Origin: Zonotrichia leucophrys gambelii
Lineage: Eukaryota > Chordata > Aves > Passeriformes > Passerellidae
Direction of reading: 5' to 3'
Assembly (NCBI RefSeq): GCF_028769735.1
Contig: NC_088179.1
Location: 11,933,950-11,997,949, forward strand
Length of the DNA stretch: 64,000 bases
Below are positions 1 through 13,292 of this stretch, in pieces; positions within the stretch are counted from its first letter, which is position 1; the number at the start of each line of letters is the position of its first letter. A program made the position numbers and the translations under genes. The notes under the pieces were generated by a model. That model did not search any database, was not told the DNA's origin, and saw nothing but the letters and a program-made list of their open reading frames with translations.

Positions 1-3000
1 TGTGTAAGCTCCTATCAGTTTCAAATTAATCCCTTCACCAAAATTCATGGCAGAATGAAAATACATTTTGCTTTGGAAATGCTGAAGTCTTTCACCTGTA
101 ACAAGCTGTATTAACTGGACCATTTTGGCAATATCTGCTCTCCAGTCTTCATTTGGGAAGGTATATTATTTGTAATGTTAGAGATCCCAGCAGTATTTAT
201 CTCCCTAGTAAAATGTCTTTTCAGCTTTATCTCTTTCCAGCCCACTTGAGCAGAGGAGAGTCATGACAAGCAGAGGATTGAGGACAGATGCACCCTTCAA
301 CACCAACAGAAATTAATCTCCAGGAATTCTCCAGCGTGCTTTGGCTCCAGCTTCCAGCAGCTTTCCAAGCAGTGCCTGCCACCAGCCCCTGTCTCAGACA
401 TGGCAGGGCTTGGCTGCTGCTACAATGCCTGACTCATCCTGCAGCAGAAATTCAAATTACTGTTTTATTCTCCTGAGGGTTTTTTTATCTTTTTATACTA
501 AACAAACATTGTAGGTGTTCCTTTTGCCTTTAACCTAATAGTGTGACATCACAGCTAAGTAGCTCATGGTCCCTGCTGCTGAACAATACTATTTTTTTAT
601 GTCAACTAGAGCCCTTTGTAATACTTCATGCAGTCAGTGCAGCACGCTGAATAGTTTCTGAGTTCTTGGAAAACTCTTGTGTTTAAGATGTACAGAAGGG
701 TTTTCTTGATTTAAGGAAGTACAGCGACAGATTCTGCTGGATCAGATCTCTCTTATGCACCTTCTGCTACTGCTCAAGTAAGGCAGATGAATGAAAGATG
801 GGGACTCTCCTTCTTGCCAGCTATTCCAGAATTTCTTATGAGTCCATGTTTTCATATGGAGAAGTTGTATGGTTTTTCAATACTAGACTTTCTGAAATAC
901 TGTACTTGTGGGTGCAGACAATTTTTTTTCATACCAAGCAGAAAGACAAATGGAAATAGCACTTTGCTGTTCCTCAAAGTGATTCTCCTGTTGCTTCTAT
1001 TCTTTGAGTAGCGAGATGGAAAACAAAATTCTGGAATTTTGCAACTTAAAGCCATTGACATTAGCAGCAAAATTTACAGTCAAATTAGCAGAGGGTAGAG
1101 AGCCCCTGAAAAGTATGAGAGGGTCTGATTTAGCACAGTTTGGTTCTCATTCTGTGGAGTATAAAGTAGATAAGAATATCTAAGGATAGTTAGGAACATA
1201 TCAATATAAACACCAGGAATGTCAGTCTAGGCAAGAGGCAGATCTGCCAGGACCATCTCCAGCTATTTTAAAGTTTATCTGTGATGCAATAATTGACCTG
1301 GCTCTGTTTCATGAGCTCTGGATCAAAACCACCTCAGTACTTGAGGGCTGAGAAACATAAAATATGATAAATGTGTGTCCTGAGGAGGGCACAGAATTAC
1401 GAGACAGTAAATTTGATATTGATACTTTAAAAATCATTTGAAAGAACAAGAAAAAATGAAACAGATAAACTAAAACATAAATGAATCTTTATTCTTTGGG
1501 GTTTTTTTGAAGGAGACAAAAAGTTTGTGATAAAGAAGATCCACTTAATATAATATATCTGGCTTTCCAAAGGGCTCTCAAAATCTCCCTTGTCAAATGA
1601 GAAGGATAAAAGAGCTGAAAACAGAGAGTAGGAGCAGAAGTTGAAGATTCACTCAAGAAAGAAAAGACCTTTGAGATGAGCAACTGGTCTTTAAATGGCA
1701 GATGCAATTCAACAAAATAAATGTGAAATGATATAGATGAGGAAAAGATAAACCATCTTTTCATGTATAACATGATGTGTTATAAATTACAGCAGACTGC
1801 ATCTTGCAGAGTAATATGCAGTCCATGAGAGCATCAGCTCAAAGAATAGAAAAATAAAGACAAATGTTAGGAATTATTAAGAACAGGGGAAAAAAAAAAA
1901 ACAACTCTCTCTGACTGAGATAGTTTCTGATTTCATGTTTGGTCTGTTTGAGACATCTGCTTTTACTCAGTGCTTCAGACAACATACTATGGACTTTGGT
2001 TTTACCCTGAATAGCCATTTTAAAGCTTTTACTGACATGCCTCAGTGTATTCAGCAATTTAGTCACTAAAAAGCATAAAACCCATATTTTATAAATAACA
2101 AAATTAAGCCTAGTTACATAAGTCTTGTTAGTCTTGTTTCCATTTTTAGTAAGTGTGTTTATATATGTACATATATATATATATATATTTCATTTTTCTA
2201 ATCCTAAATTTCAATATTGCCTTTATTTCATTTTTTATCCCCTGTATTTATAGCTCCTTGCAAGCTCCTAATATGTTCCTCAAGATCATGACTCTGACCA
2301 GGAAGATGAAGGAACATTAAATCAACCATACTGAACATAATTTGACTGGCAGCTTGCCTCAAATACTATTTTTCTCCTTGTCTATCCTTTTGATTTTACA
2401 ACAGAAATTTCCCTGAAGCAGCACTTACATTATGATGCCTTCCCTGCCACGGGTTAATTGCTATTTGCTTTAATTATTCTCTACTCAGCTTCAGAAGAGC
2501 TGTCAAAATACACCTTTCTGATTATATATTTCACAATAAGACTGGAATGAAGACTGGACCATTGAAATAGTAGTAAAAAGAAAAATCCATTATTTCTCGG
2601 TTAAGTTAGTTTTTGTCATCAACTGCTTTTGAAGAAATTGGCCCAGCATAATGCATTGCACTCATCTTCTGAAAATATGCTAAGAAAAGCTTACTGAGAC
2701 AGACAAATAATTAAAATAGAGTTTGATAGGGGAAACATGTAAGCATATAACAACTCATAAAAAATAATAATTTTTTTTTTTGGATGCAAAGCATACACAA
2801 AATGGAGCTCCTTCAAGTAGTGCCCCGTTGCTAAAAAGTAATACCACAGTGTTCTCCTGATGTTCCTATTCCAAGCCCAAAATTAAACAAATTGAAAAAA
2901 TAGTATAAAATTATGTTGCAGCCTGGAAAATTTCTTCATCATTGTGCTTTAAGTTGCCAAAGAACATTATCTGTATAATAAATCAGGGTCTATCTTGGAT

Positions 3001-3938
3001 CTTTCCAAGTTATTATCTATCTTCCCCTGGCTTTTGATATGTATTATTTTCTTTGGGCTTATGCTGCTCTCAGTGATGGAGAGCTTTTCTCTAACTCGCC
3101 TCTTTCCCTCTGCTTTTGAATGAATAATTTTACCTTGTCAGAGCTCACATGCCTCCGGAGTCTATGAGTGCACATTTTCTTCTGAAATGGGTACAGACAT
3201 GAAGCTCCATCACTATTTCAGGCTAATCTAGATCTGATGGCAAAGTCTTTCCAATTAGGCACAGAAATAAATTGGTTTATTTCTTGTTTGGATCCCTCAG
3301 AATCAAACGCAAGAATTCTCTTTGGATCTCTTTCTCTTCTCTCATAATCAAAATCATTCATCATTTAAGTTAAATTAGTCTCAGCATTGCCAAGGAAAGC
3401 AAAGCACATCTCAGAGTTTTTGGATCCCCACCTTTTGCTGGGTGAGGTGAATGTGTGGAATTCATCCTGCTATACCTGCAGGATGCTGGGGTCCCCACTT
3501 CCAGTGCACAGCTTTCAATGCCTCCTGCCTTGGGCCAATGGGCTGGTTTGCACAAATAATCCCAAAATTACCTGAAAGTAATTTTGATATATCTGGGAAC
3601 TGCTCATAGGTGTCTGACATGAAACAATTCTGGCTTGAGACTGCAAGACAAAATGGTACCAAAATAAATGTTCAGCATGGGAAATCTTCACAGTGCATGG
3701 CTTGCATTTTTCAAACCTGCAGAGCTAAAGAGAGGCCAGTCCCACCTACACAGCTGAATTTGAAACTGGTATTTCCCTGAGAAAACAAACATACTATTGA
3801 CTTTCATGGTTACTGTTGTAAGATATTTTTTTAATGGAGTGTAATACATGCAAGGTATTTTTCTTGTAAGAGAATTTTGGGAGATATTTTTGTTTTCATA
3901 CACCTCTCTCTGAACTCATTAATATTAGACTGGTAAAA
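1..3938. other. Intergenic, no gene seen
   Basis: AT-rich DNA with only short chance open frames. Apart from the AT microsatellite, the stretch at about 2410-2520, rich in TTAATTG / TTTAATTATT homeodomain-type cores, looks more complex than its surroundings and might be a conserved non-coding element. Sequence alone cannot show this. Confidence 0.6.
2159..2189. repeat. (AT)n microsatellite
   Basis: An interrupted AT-dinucleotide run, with nine uninterrupted AT units from about 2171. Confidence 0.9.
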
Positions 3939-3970
3939 TTTTCTAAGAGAGCTCAAACTCTCTTAGAAAA
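3939..3970. repeat. Perfect 13-bp-arm inverted repeat
   Basis: TTTTCTAAGAGAG (3939-3951) pairs perfectly with CTCTCTTAGAAAA (3958-3970) across the 6-base loop CTCAAA. No U-run or gene end is nearby that would suggest a function. Confidence 0.85.
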
Positions 3971-4707
3971 CCAGAGAGAAAGTCATTAGGCTGCAGAAAG
4001 GGCAGTAAGTGTTTGCAAATGCTTCTCTTGCAAACAGGTAATTGAGCTTGCCCATCCCCAGCTGTTTATTCCCAATTACTAGATTTACCCCCAAAAAATA
4101 ACTTCTCAACTTTATCCTGCTCTGAATCTCAAGCAGAGAAGAAAAATCTTTTTTAACAAAGCAATGCGTTTGTGGAACAGGGTTTAACATTGAGGCTGGA
4201 ACTATTTGATGGCAGGATGACTTTTCTACATTCCTCTGCTCCCCACCTTTCCTTAGCACAGCAGTGCTTATTCTAGAATAGAATAGAAAAGGGAGCACTT
4301 CTCTGCAATTTTTTAGTCATCGTTTTGTGGTTGCTCTAAGTCTGTGATTTGGGGGCCCTTCTCCATGGAATTTGGCCATTCCAATGACACTTTGTAATTT
4401 GCTTTGTTCTGAGAGGATTTTCAGCCACACAAGTAGTGTAAAGGAAAGAATACAGAATACAAAAATAAATGTTTTTTCCAAACAGCAAGGTGTTTATATA
4501 GAAGGCTTGCAGAGAAGTGATGTCATTGTGGGAGGAATGAAAATATCCTGCAGAGCTCTATTGGCCACATACATCTTTAGCAAATACTACTTCATGTTAT
4601 TTGGAACACCTATTCCAAAAGACAAAATCCACATGAAAACTAGAAACTTTTTTCCTGCAATTTTCTGGACCTCTATAATGTTAGATCTAAAATAAAATAA
4701 GTAATAA

Positions 4708-4777
4708 ACTCTCTGAACCTTCAGAAAAAAGGTATTATTATTACTCTCTGAACCTACTGAAAAAAAGTATTATTTCA
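4708..4777. repeat. Two-copy 35-bp tandem duplication
   Basis: ACTCTCTGAACCTTCAGAAA and on (4708-4742) is repeated at 4743-4777 as ACTCTCTGAACCTACTGAAA and on, with a few substitutions, indicating a local tandem duplication of moderate age. Confidence 0.85.
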
Positions 4778-7700
4778 GTGCTTCTGTTGTCATTTTGCCA
4801 TCTCTTACTATGAAATTCCAGTTTTATTTCCATTTCAGGTTGTAGGATCTTCACATCTCTGATTTTTCTGCCATCTATTTACTGTGTCATATTTATCATT
4901 TATAGGGCACCCACATTCCAGGCCAGGAATGCTGTCTGGGGTGTGTAATATGTGGCATTTCTAATCTTTGCCAGCCTAACCAAAGCCTTTTCTTTTCATG
5001 AGCAATTGCTCAGCAGGGATTGAAGTGTGCAATGAAATATCAATACCTGTAGGTAAAACCCTTTTCCACCTTGCCTGTTTTTATGGCTACTATAGATCAG
5101 TTTTTCCTATGTTCCTGGAGGAATAGTTTTCTACCAAATCACTGCTCAGACATAGAGTGGAAAATGGAAACCCACCCACAGTGATGACAGCTAAATGAAT
5201 ATGCAGGGCAATGCAAATGGCTCCACATGTTAACTGGAACAAAATAAATTATTCCTATATGTGCCAAGACATTTTCAGGCGGATTTCACCCCTTCAGCAG
5301 AATAAATCCAGTCATTCCTTTGATGTTTCTTCAACTATGAGAAAGAAAGTTCTCCATAGTACCCTCACAGGATTTTGTATGGAAGTCAAGTTGTGACCAA
5401 GGCTAAAGAAGGCAGAAAAACTCAGCAGCAGCCAAGGTTCAGCTGCCATTGGAAATCAGGGGACACCACCTCTCTGGGAAGTGCATGAGACATTTGTTGA
5501 AGCAGTGAATTGCCATCAGTGGCATTCCAAGTAATGCCAATATTTTATGATCAGGTGTTGTGCTCATTTGTTTTCCTTACTTTCAAAAATGTTAAAATAG
5601 AAATGGAAACCCTTCCTATCATAAGAATGGGGTTTTTGTCATTCTTTTAATTTTTCATAGTTTTTCTTTTGTTGACAGAAAGTAAAATCCAGGAACATGT
5701 GCAAATATAAGAAAAAAGAAATTTTAAAATTTTAATTATGTGTAAATAAAAAAAACTTCTACAAGTCTTTCAAACTGTTTTTTCTCCGAGTACTTTTCAT
5801 GTTTTTCCTCCTAGAAAGTAAAGGTTCAAAGTATTTCTTTTGCTCACTTCTTCTTACTGATTTCACATTTGAAAAAAGAAGAATTAAATGATGTTCTTGT
5901 AAATAGAGGAGATTCTTACAGCAGAAAATTCCTAGAAAAGTTGAAAGAGTATATGCTGCCCTGGGCTATTCCATATCCTGCTGCACAATGGCCTTAAAGA
6001 AAGACCTTTTCTCATCTGCATGGTGGGAAAAGGAGGATTTCCATTACAATCTCTCACAACAGAGAGACTGGTGATCAACACTGCAGCAACTTGCAGGATT
6101 TATGTCAACAGAATTGTGGCCCAAAGTTTTACAGGAAACAATTTATTAGAGCTGTTCTGCTATACCGTATTTTGCAGTTAAACATTTCACAGGAGACACA
6201 GGGGTGTCTTCAATTCCATGGGTTTCCGCATATAAAATTAATTACCTCAGAAGCCCTAACATTTACTGCAAGACTGGGTGCACCCAACTTTAGGTGTTAC
6301 TGTTCTGTTTACATCACTTGTACAACAGCTCTCCTGAATTCAGCATTTTCCTGAGGAGATCAAGGACTTCATAACGGTGTCTGAAAGTATCTGAGAAACT
6401 ATTGACAGCAAGGCAAAAATATATGGCAATATCTGACTGGGAGAAGTGAGATATAAGAAAGGAAAATTGCTCTATAGTTTGAGTTCTATGATTGCTATTG
6501 GGAAAAAAAAATCATGGATGGATCTAAAATCAATGAAATATGAATATAGTTCACATTTAAATAAAATGTTGATTGTTATCCCAAATCTGGGGAAGGGCTC
6601 ACATCGTCTTCAAAGAATGTTGAACTGTGGAATGGTTCCTCAGCTGCCTTTGGTTTATGGAAATCACAGGAACATGTGACAAAATTTCAACCATCTGCTG
6701 AAATCGTTGTTCCAATAGAAAAGTCAAGTGTGCACTTTAAGCCATTTTCCACTTAGTACAGAATTGTTTCATACAGAGTGGAATCTTTTAAATAAGGTGT
6801 CAAATATGGCTTTTTATATGCATCAAAGAAAGAGCTGTGTAGAAATATATGTCAGTTTCAAACTGGCATAGAATCGTCCTTCTGCTTCAACTTAGAAGCT
6901 TTCACAGATTTTCGCCAAAATACTTACTTGTCTGATCTCATTTATGTGCTAAAAATCATCACCACATACTCTGCAGTTATGCTATTTTGACATTTTGTCC
7001 TTTTTTTTGCGAATGTATTAAGTATTTAACCTACTTTCAAAAATATATTTTGTGTGATATGATTTGTTTCTTGTGAAAAACACCCTCTGATTTACCTTTA
7101 TGTGTGTTCTGCTGCAAAGCTCACACAGTTTTATGACTTTAGCATTAACTGCCCTGGAAGGAGCTCACTTGGAGTCTGTTTTCTGCCTTTAAAATAATGA
7201 CTGTTGTGTTTTGACTGGTCAAAAGTCTGTATCCAATTGTTAAGCTGCATGGACACAGATTAAAGCCATCACGCCCAAGAGAGTTTTGCCTTATATCAAA
7301 ATGAGGACTGTGGAACCATAAATGCAATATTTTAATATAGTATTAATACATTGTAATGCTAATACTACTATTTGGGTTGCCTTATATTAGGATTTTGGGC
7401 CCTAATGGTAACATTATAGTCATGGTGAACACAATTTTGTGAGATATCCAGTCTTTATGTTCACTTTGTGGGCTTCCACATATGGAAACTCACTCAAAAT
7501 GGACACAGATACTGCAAGGAGGTAACTCTGGGAGCAAGGAGTAAATTCGGGGCTTTAATCTAGAAAATATGTTTTCAGAACTGATTATATCATTTAGTGG
7601 AGCCACTGGTATTCAGTTTAGATATGTTGATTAACTAAACATAGGTTTAAATATATCTTTGCTCTAGACATTATAAACCTTTGGCAATAAACACTTCTTG

Positions 7701-8992
7701 GTTTGGAAGAAATCTGACATAGTTGAGCTTAGTAATTTAATTCTTCATTAGTTAAGCCCTTTCAATGTCTTTTTTACTGTGTGGGAAGTTCTGAAATCTC
7801 AGAGCAAACAACAACAGTCTTTTAAATAAATGCTGTGATCTTTGGAATACATTACAGTAAAATCAGATAAATCACAACTTTTTCATACTCAAGCCCTTTG
7901 GTAAATCAGATTCCTTTTTAAAGGGGTGTATCACAGACTGGGTTGTGAAAGGTTTCTGTCTGAAACCTGAACCAGCCAGTAAGCTTTTACTGAACATCAA
8001 ACTTGAAAACTACTCCTGCACACTTCTACTTTAGTGCAATACCAAGTGTTGCCATGGTCATAGGAGCTGATATAACCATGGCAGCCAAACCCACACTTTT
8101 CTCCCGCTCTTTCCCACCACACCTGGAGCTCCCCAGACCTGCACTGACTCCCTTGGGGTGTTACAGACACATTCCTTCTCCTGCATCATGGATTGCAAAG
8201 GCAGGATTGCACTCTTTGGAATCAGCTTCCATTGCTCCAGCTAACACTGTAGGCTTTTACAGAAAGCAATATTTGCTATATAGCTAGAAAAAAAAGATAC
8301 TTTAACAAAACATAAGGCTCTGAAAAATGAAGCAGTTTGAAATAAGGATTTGTATTAATCTGCTGGAAAAATTGCTCCTGGGATTTTCTGCTGGTGTTAT
8401 TGCAGACAAGCTGAACACAAATGACTATAAAATCCCTGTTTCTTACCTTTTGTTTGCCTTTTCACCCTGACTTCTTCTTTCTCATTTTCCAGATATTTTC
8501 CAGCTCCATCTTCCCTAGCTGTTCCTCTATGTTTCAAAAGTCTTTTTTCCTTTTGTTTGTTAAGCAAAGCTATGCAAAACCACTATCTTATTTTATTATT
8601 GCATTTTTATTTTTTCCAGATGCTTTTTAATACTTTAAAACAATAACAATCCTTTAGTTACTAGTAATTCCCCACTACTTCATAAAAACCAAGTCCACCT
8701 CAGCTGTCCCTCTTAACATCCTCCCTCGTTAGGTCTCATTTTTCTCTCTAGAGCCAGATGTGCTCACTGAGCAATTTCCCCAGGAGAGAAGAAAAAATCA
8801 CTAAGCAGATATCATAGTGATTGGGAGACTGTTTATTTTTATTGATTTATTTCATTAGCTAGCATGGGTATCTTAATAGTTGTGTCTTCTTGTGACATCC
8901 TAGAATGCAACTTCACAGTTTTAACTGGCTGTTAACATTTTAAGCTGGTTTAATTCAGAAAACATCCACACCATGGCTCTAGTTTGTCTGGA
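4778..8992. other. Intergenic, no gene seen
   Basis: Unique-looking AT-rich sequence with poly(A/T) runs. No repeat family, RNA gene or exon is recognised. Confidence 0.6.
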
Positions 8993-9345
8993 AATCATAG
9001 AATTCTAGAATGGTCTCTATTGGAAGGCACCTTAAGGATCCTTTTGTTCCAGCCCCGTGCCATGGGCAGGGACGCCTTCCTCTATCCCAGGCTGCTGAGA
9101 GTCCCATCCAGCCTGGCCTTGAACAGTTCCAGGGATGGGGCATCCATAACTTCCCGGGACAACCTGGGCCAGGGCCTCACCACCCTCACAGGGAAGAATT
9201 TCTTCCCAATACTGAATCTAAATCCACCCTCCTTCAGTTTAAAGGCAATCCCCTTACTGAACTTCGTGTGGTTTGCCTTTCTCTCAAGCCTGTCAAGGTC
9301 TCTCTGGATGGAATTTGATCTCTTCAGTCATTCCAATCTTATTGT
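8993..9345 (-). mobile_element. CR1 LINE 3' fragment
   Basis: The plus strand opens AATCATAGAATTCTAGAATG and carries GCCATGGGCAGGGACGCCTT, CCTTGAACAGTTCCAGGGAT and CCTCACCACCCTCACAGGGA, all diagnostic of an antisense CR1 3' end. Beyond about 9,250 it jumps to a more 5' CR1 section (CTCAAGCCTGTCAAGGTCTC then TCTGGATGG), so the copy seems to lack an internal part or belongs to a different subfamily. The short open frames across it are remnants of the repeat. Confidence 0.87.
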
Positions 9346-10050
9346 CAGCCTTCTTCAGTGGCAGCTCAGAGTAGCCTAAGATTATACAGCCTAAGATTAT
9401 ACATACTAAAACATGAAAAAAGAACTAATTCACATAGCTCTGCACTGGTCTAAACTGTCTCAGAACTGGACAGTGGTGAGACATCTCACAGAATATTAAG
9501 AATATATTTTTAGTTGTTTCAGTGACGTTTCACTTCAAACAAATTCAGTTTGCATGTTTAAATAGTTCATAAAGTATAATAGGAAAGACCAAGTCTCTCT
9601 ACAGAGTTTTAGTAGATACATAATCTGCTGAAAACCAGCATGATAACTATTAACTGGAAGAAACAGAAGAACCAATAAAGTTTTCTAGGAAAGAAAAGTG
9701 CTCTCTTAAAGACAGAGAAGACAAGGTGGAAAAGGAGATAAGAATTGTGACAAAGAATTACAGACCTTTGGCAGAAAAGCAGGTTTTTTAATCCATTTTG
9801 TAGCAATCTTAACCTAAAGCAGGCTGCTTTTATCTCAATGTGAAATGTTTGCAGTTCTGGGCTAACTAAGCCTAGAAGGTGCTGTTAAACTTATCTGACT
9901 GGCAATCTTATTAGTGCAGGGAGTAAATCCAAACTAAACCAAATAAAGGGTAAGTAGTACAGATAGTCTGCCGTTTTTTAAAATGCTCCTGAGTAGGAAG
10001 AATTTCTTTTAGCACAAGAATTAAATCAAAATTAAAAGGTCACAAAATAA

Positions 10051-10091
<41 letters not shown>

Positions 10092-12299
10092 ATAATAATA
10101 TCTATTTGCCAACCATTGAAAAAAAACCAAATCAGCATTTTCCAATAAGTTAGTGGGTTATTTATTCCTGCTACTATTTATGCTTCCAGGTACTCAAAAT
10201 GGCTACAGAGACACAGATATAATACTATCACCAAACTGCAGTAAAATAGGTTGCCTAGAGATTATTATGCCAGAAGACTCAATTTACTTTTCCTTTGTCC
10301 TTCAGCACATCTTTATATAGCCCATGGATGTTTAATAGTTTTTTTTTTTTTTCTTTTAATCTAATTCCTTATTTTAACCATAAAATTGTCTCTCAGGCAG
10401 AATTTGCTTTCAGAGCATCACATTGCTGCACTCGGACAAAGCACAGCAAGCCTGCACACGTGCTCTCCTCCCTCAGGCATCTGAACCAGGGCCAGGCAGG
10501 GATTCCCAGGAGGACCATCAGCACTGCAGCTCCCTGTGGCACCCCCAGTGTCACACACACAACTCACACACACTCTGTCATGTGGATAAACAAGCACCCA
10601 GGAAGGCACCAGTGCCAGGCTTCCCTGGGTTTCCTCTGGGTAGGAGCATCTCTGTCTCTGCCATTAACCACTCATGGACTACCTGAGCCTCACTCCTTCA
10701 CAGGGCAGGCTCACACATCTTTCACACATTTCTGTGTTATCTTATTGTTCTTGGTCATTCCTGCTCCAGTTAGATGTAATGTTTATGCTGAAGAAGCCTT
10801 CCAAAAAGATGGTTGTGTTTGCTGCTCAGTGACATGAATGCTCTTTAGACAGATTTCTGTCCTTATTTTTTGTGTGCTACATACCAGTGCTCTTTTTATA
10901 GTTTCTCTTTCTTTAGGCCTGCAGCTTCTTCTGCTGATCTGCTGACTCAGTAATCTCTGTGATCCACACTATCTTCTTAAAGATCTTCTTTCCTTATAAC
11001 AAATCAGAAACATCTATTGGACCTATGTACCTCTACAGAAATCACCAGGCTGCAGTTTTTGTTGTTCCTGCACTCCATCCTTGCCCCAGGCATCAATGTC
11101 ACAGTGTCACCTGAAGATAGTTACTTTCTTGCTTCACAATGAAATTTTTATCCTGCAGCAGATTTACAATCTGCTCCCAGACCACTCTTTTTGAAAGATG
11201 GATTACCCATCACCTTGGTACTCTGAGTCATTAAACTCATGATTAAGCCAATCTGTCTTTAAGTCCCTAGATCTCATCAGGTCTAAACACATTGCTTTGG
11301 CTGTACCTGAACAAAGCATTTGAGCCATTTTTTTCCCAATGCTGATGCCTGGATCTGCACTGGACAAGAATAACCAACTCAAACTGGCTGCCAGCACAGC
11401 CCAGCAGTGCTCCATAACCCCAGCAGGCTACACATGTTTTGAAGCTGCTTTGAAGCACAAAAATCATGTCAAAATTTATCATCACCTCTGTCCCTGGATC
11501 TCTAAAAGATGAGCAAACTCTGAAGCCTTTGAGGTGCCATGACTGAGTGCATGCCAACCTAAGCCTTAAGAAATCCACTGCTCTGTACAGGATTTTCTCT
11601 CTCCACTCTCCCAGAAATGCTGGACAGGGATTAGTGAAGCATAGCTGTTATGGAAAAAGTCCCCATGTTATGTATAATTAGTGAATGCATGAACAGGCAA
11701 TAGGCTGGGTAATATCTCTGCTTGATACCTGTGTTGTCATAATGATTAACCTTTCATAGCTGTCAGAGCAGCAACAATGTGATAATGCCGAAACAGAAAA
11801 GGGCTGGGAGGGAGCAAGGATGTTTGTGTAAAAGCTGATGCACTGGCTCCTGAGTCCAGTGCATTTTATGGTGTAGAACAAACACATGTAGAAGTGCAGG
11901 TCAGCAGATTGCAGGCAAACATCTAAGTAAGAAGGAAAATAACTTGGCACACCAGACTTTGGATAAGAAACATTGAATATGAATCCTGAAATAAAATGGT
12001 GGCAGACTCATGTGTAAGTGAAAAAGCTGTCAGTGAAATGGATGGTCTTGGATGCTCTTTACCAATGTGATATTAAGTAAAAGAGCAGGAGAGTTCTTAT
12101 GACTCCGGTAAAAATATGAAAATATTTCTATGCCATATATTTCATGAAAATAAAAAGGCAAAAAAGCTCTCTGTGATGCCAATGAAGATCATATCCATCA
12201 GTTTGCTGAACTTGGATTCAGCTTCACTGAAATTGCTTATGCCGGCCCACAGAAAGTGAATGTCAGCATTGGGACTGAAGTCCAATTAAGCAATTAAGA
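9346..12299. other. Intergenic, one microsatellite and one GC-richer patch
   Basis: It contains the TAG microsatellite and a GC-richer patch at about 10,420-10,640 with short CACACA runs. The open frame of 180 codons at 10295-10837 spans this patch, but it has low-complexity Phe/Ser sequence and no homology I recognise. Confidence 0.6.
10047..10101. repeat. (TAG)13 / (TAA) trinucleotide microsatellite
   Basis: An uninterrupted TAG run covers 10051-10090 (about 13 units), flanked by AAT/TAA triplets on both sides. The purity suggests it is polymorphic in length. Confidence 0.95.
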
Positions 12300-12324
12300 C
12301 TTATTAATACTGAGTATTAATAAG
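12300..12324. repeat. Perfect 12-bp-arm palindrome with one-base centre
   Basis: CTTATTAATACT (12300-12311), a central G, then AGTATTAATAAG (12313-12324) form a perfect 25-base palindrome. A partial echo (AATACTTTTTAATAAGTAG) follows within 30 bases. Confidence 0.85.
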
Positions 12325-13292
12325 TAATACTTTTTAATAAGTAGCAATACTGAGAGGCCTTGGATGAGGTGAGTGTCCCACTGCCTCAGGTATAGTGTGA
12401 GAAATGTCATGGAGTCAGGACATGGGCCATGGCATGAGAAGGGAGAAGCCTTTCTAAGGACAGAAGCAATGCACAGATGTCTGTCTCAACAAGAATTTTT
12501 CTTTCTGTACCCTTTTTTGTTCCGTACTTTGGGCAGATGCCTTGAGCTAGATCTGAGTTGTTGACTTTTCTACTGGGCCTGTTTTAGGAGACTTTGTTTC
12601 TAAAGATTTTCCTCTTGTATTTTAATATATATCTACTGCAGCAGTTGATCAGAGCTATAAACCACAAACTTGTTGTGCAGAATATCATGTGTGTGTGTAT
12701 TAAACACATAATTCTGTGTGAAATCCTTCCTCCCTTTGCCTGCTGTGTGTTTCAGTGAGAAGCAGGCAGTGCTCCCAGCACAGTGAGAGCATGCAAGGCT
12801 TCCCAAGCCTGGATGGTGCTAAAGAGCTGCTTTTCCATGGAGTTATTGTGGTAACTGCCTGTGCCAAAGGGAAGGTCCAGTGCTTGAATGCACATCTTTG
12901 TCTGGAGGTCCCTGGTAAGGCCCAGCAGAACCCTTGAGAGGTCAGGCTGGGACAGGACTTGTGTCCTCAGACAACATCTGGGAGATGCACACAGACACTG
13001 CTCAGAGGAAGCACATTTTCAGTAAAAAGAGACTACTTTTGGTGTCTCTGTTTACAGCTGTCTCACTTCTCAGTGAATTCACTAACCTCAAACCTTGCCT
13101 ATCTCTTCAGGCTCTTGCAGGTATAAAAGTGAATAAAATCTTTGCAGCTGAAAGGATTTTGGTGTGAGTCATTTGGCACCCAAATGCTGAGTCCTTTTCT
13201 CAGGCATAAAATATTTTATATGTTTTATGTTTAAGAGTAATATTAAATATTATTCTAAAACTTAAATATTATTATTCTATAATATTATTTCT

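Noticed and set aside
8984..9379. 131-codon open frame as a gene
   Set aside because: It is a translation of the antisense CR1 3' end.
10051..10090. TAG array as a CRISPR or satellite array
   Set aside because: It is a simple trinucleotide microsatellite with no spacers or higher-order unit, in a vertebrate genome.
10295..10837. 180-codon open frame, the longest in the window
   Set aside because: Low-complexity Phe/Ser start, no recognisable domain, overlapping open frames on both strands, and no splice or promoter context. It fits a chance frame across a GC-richer patch.
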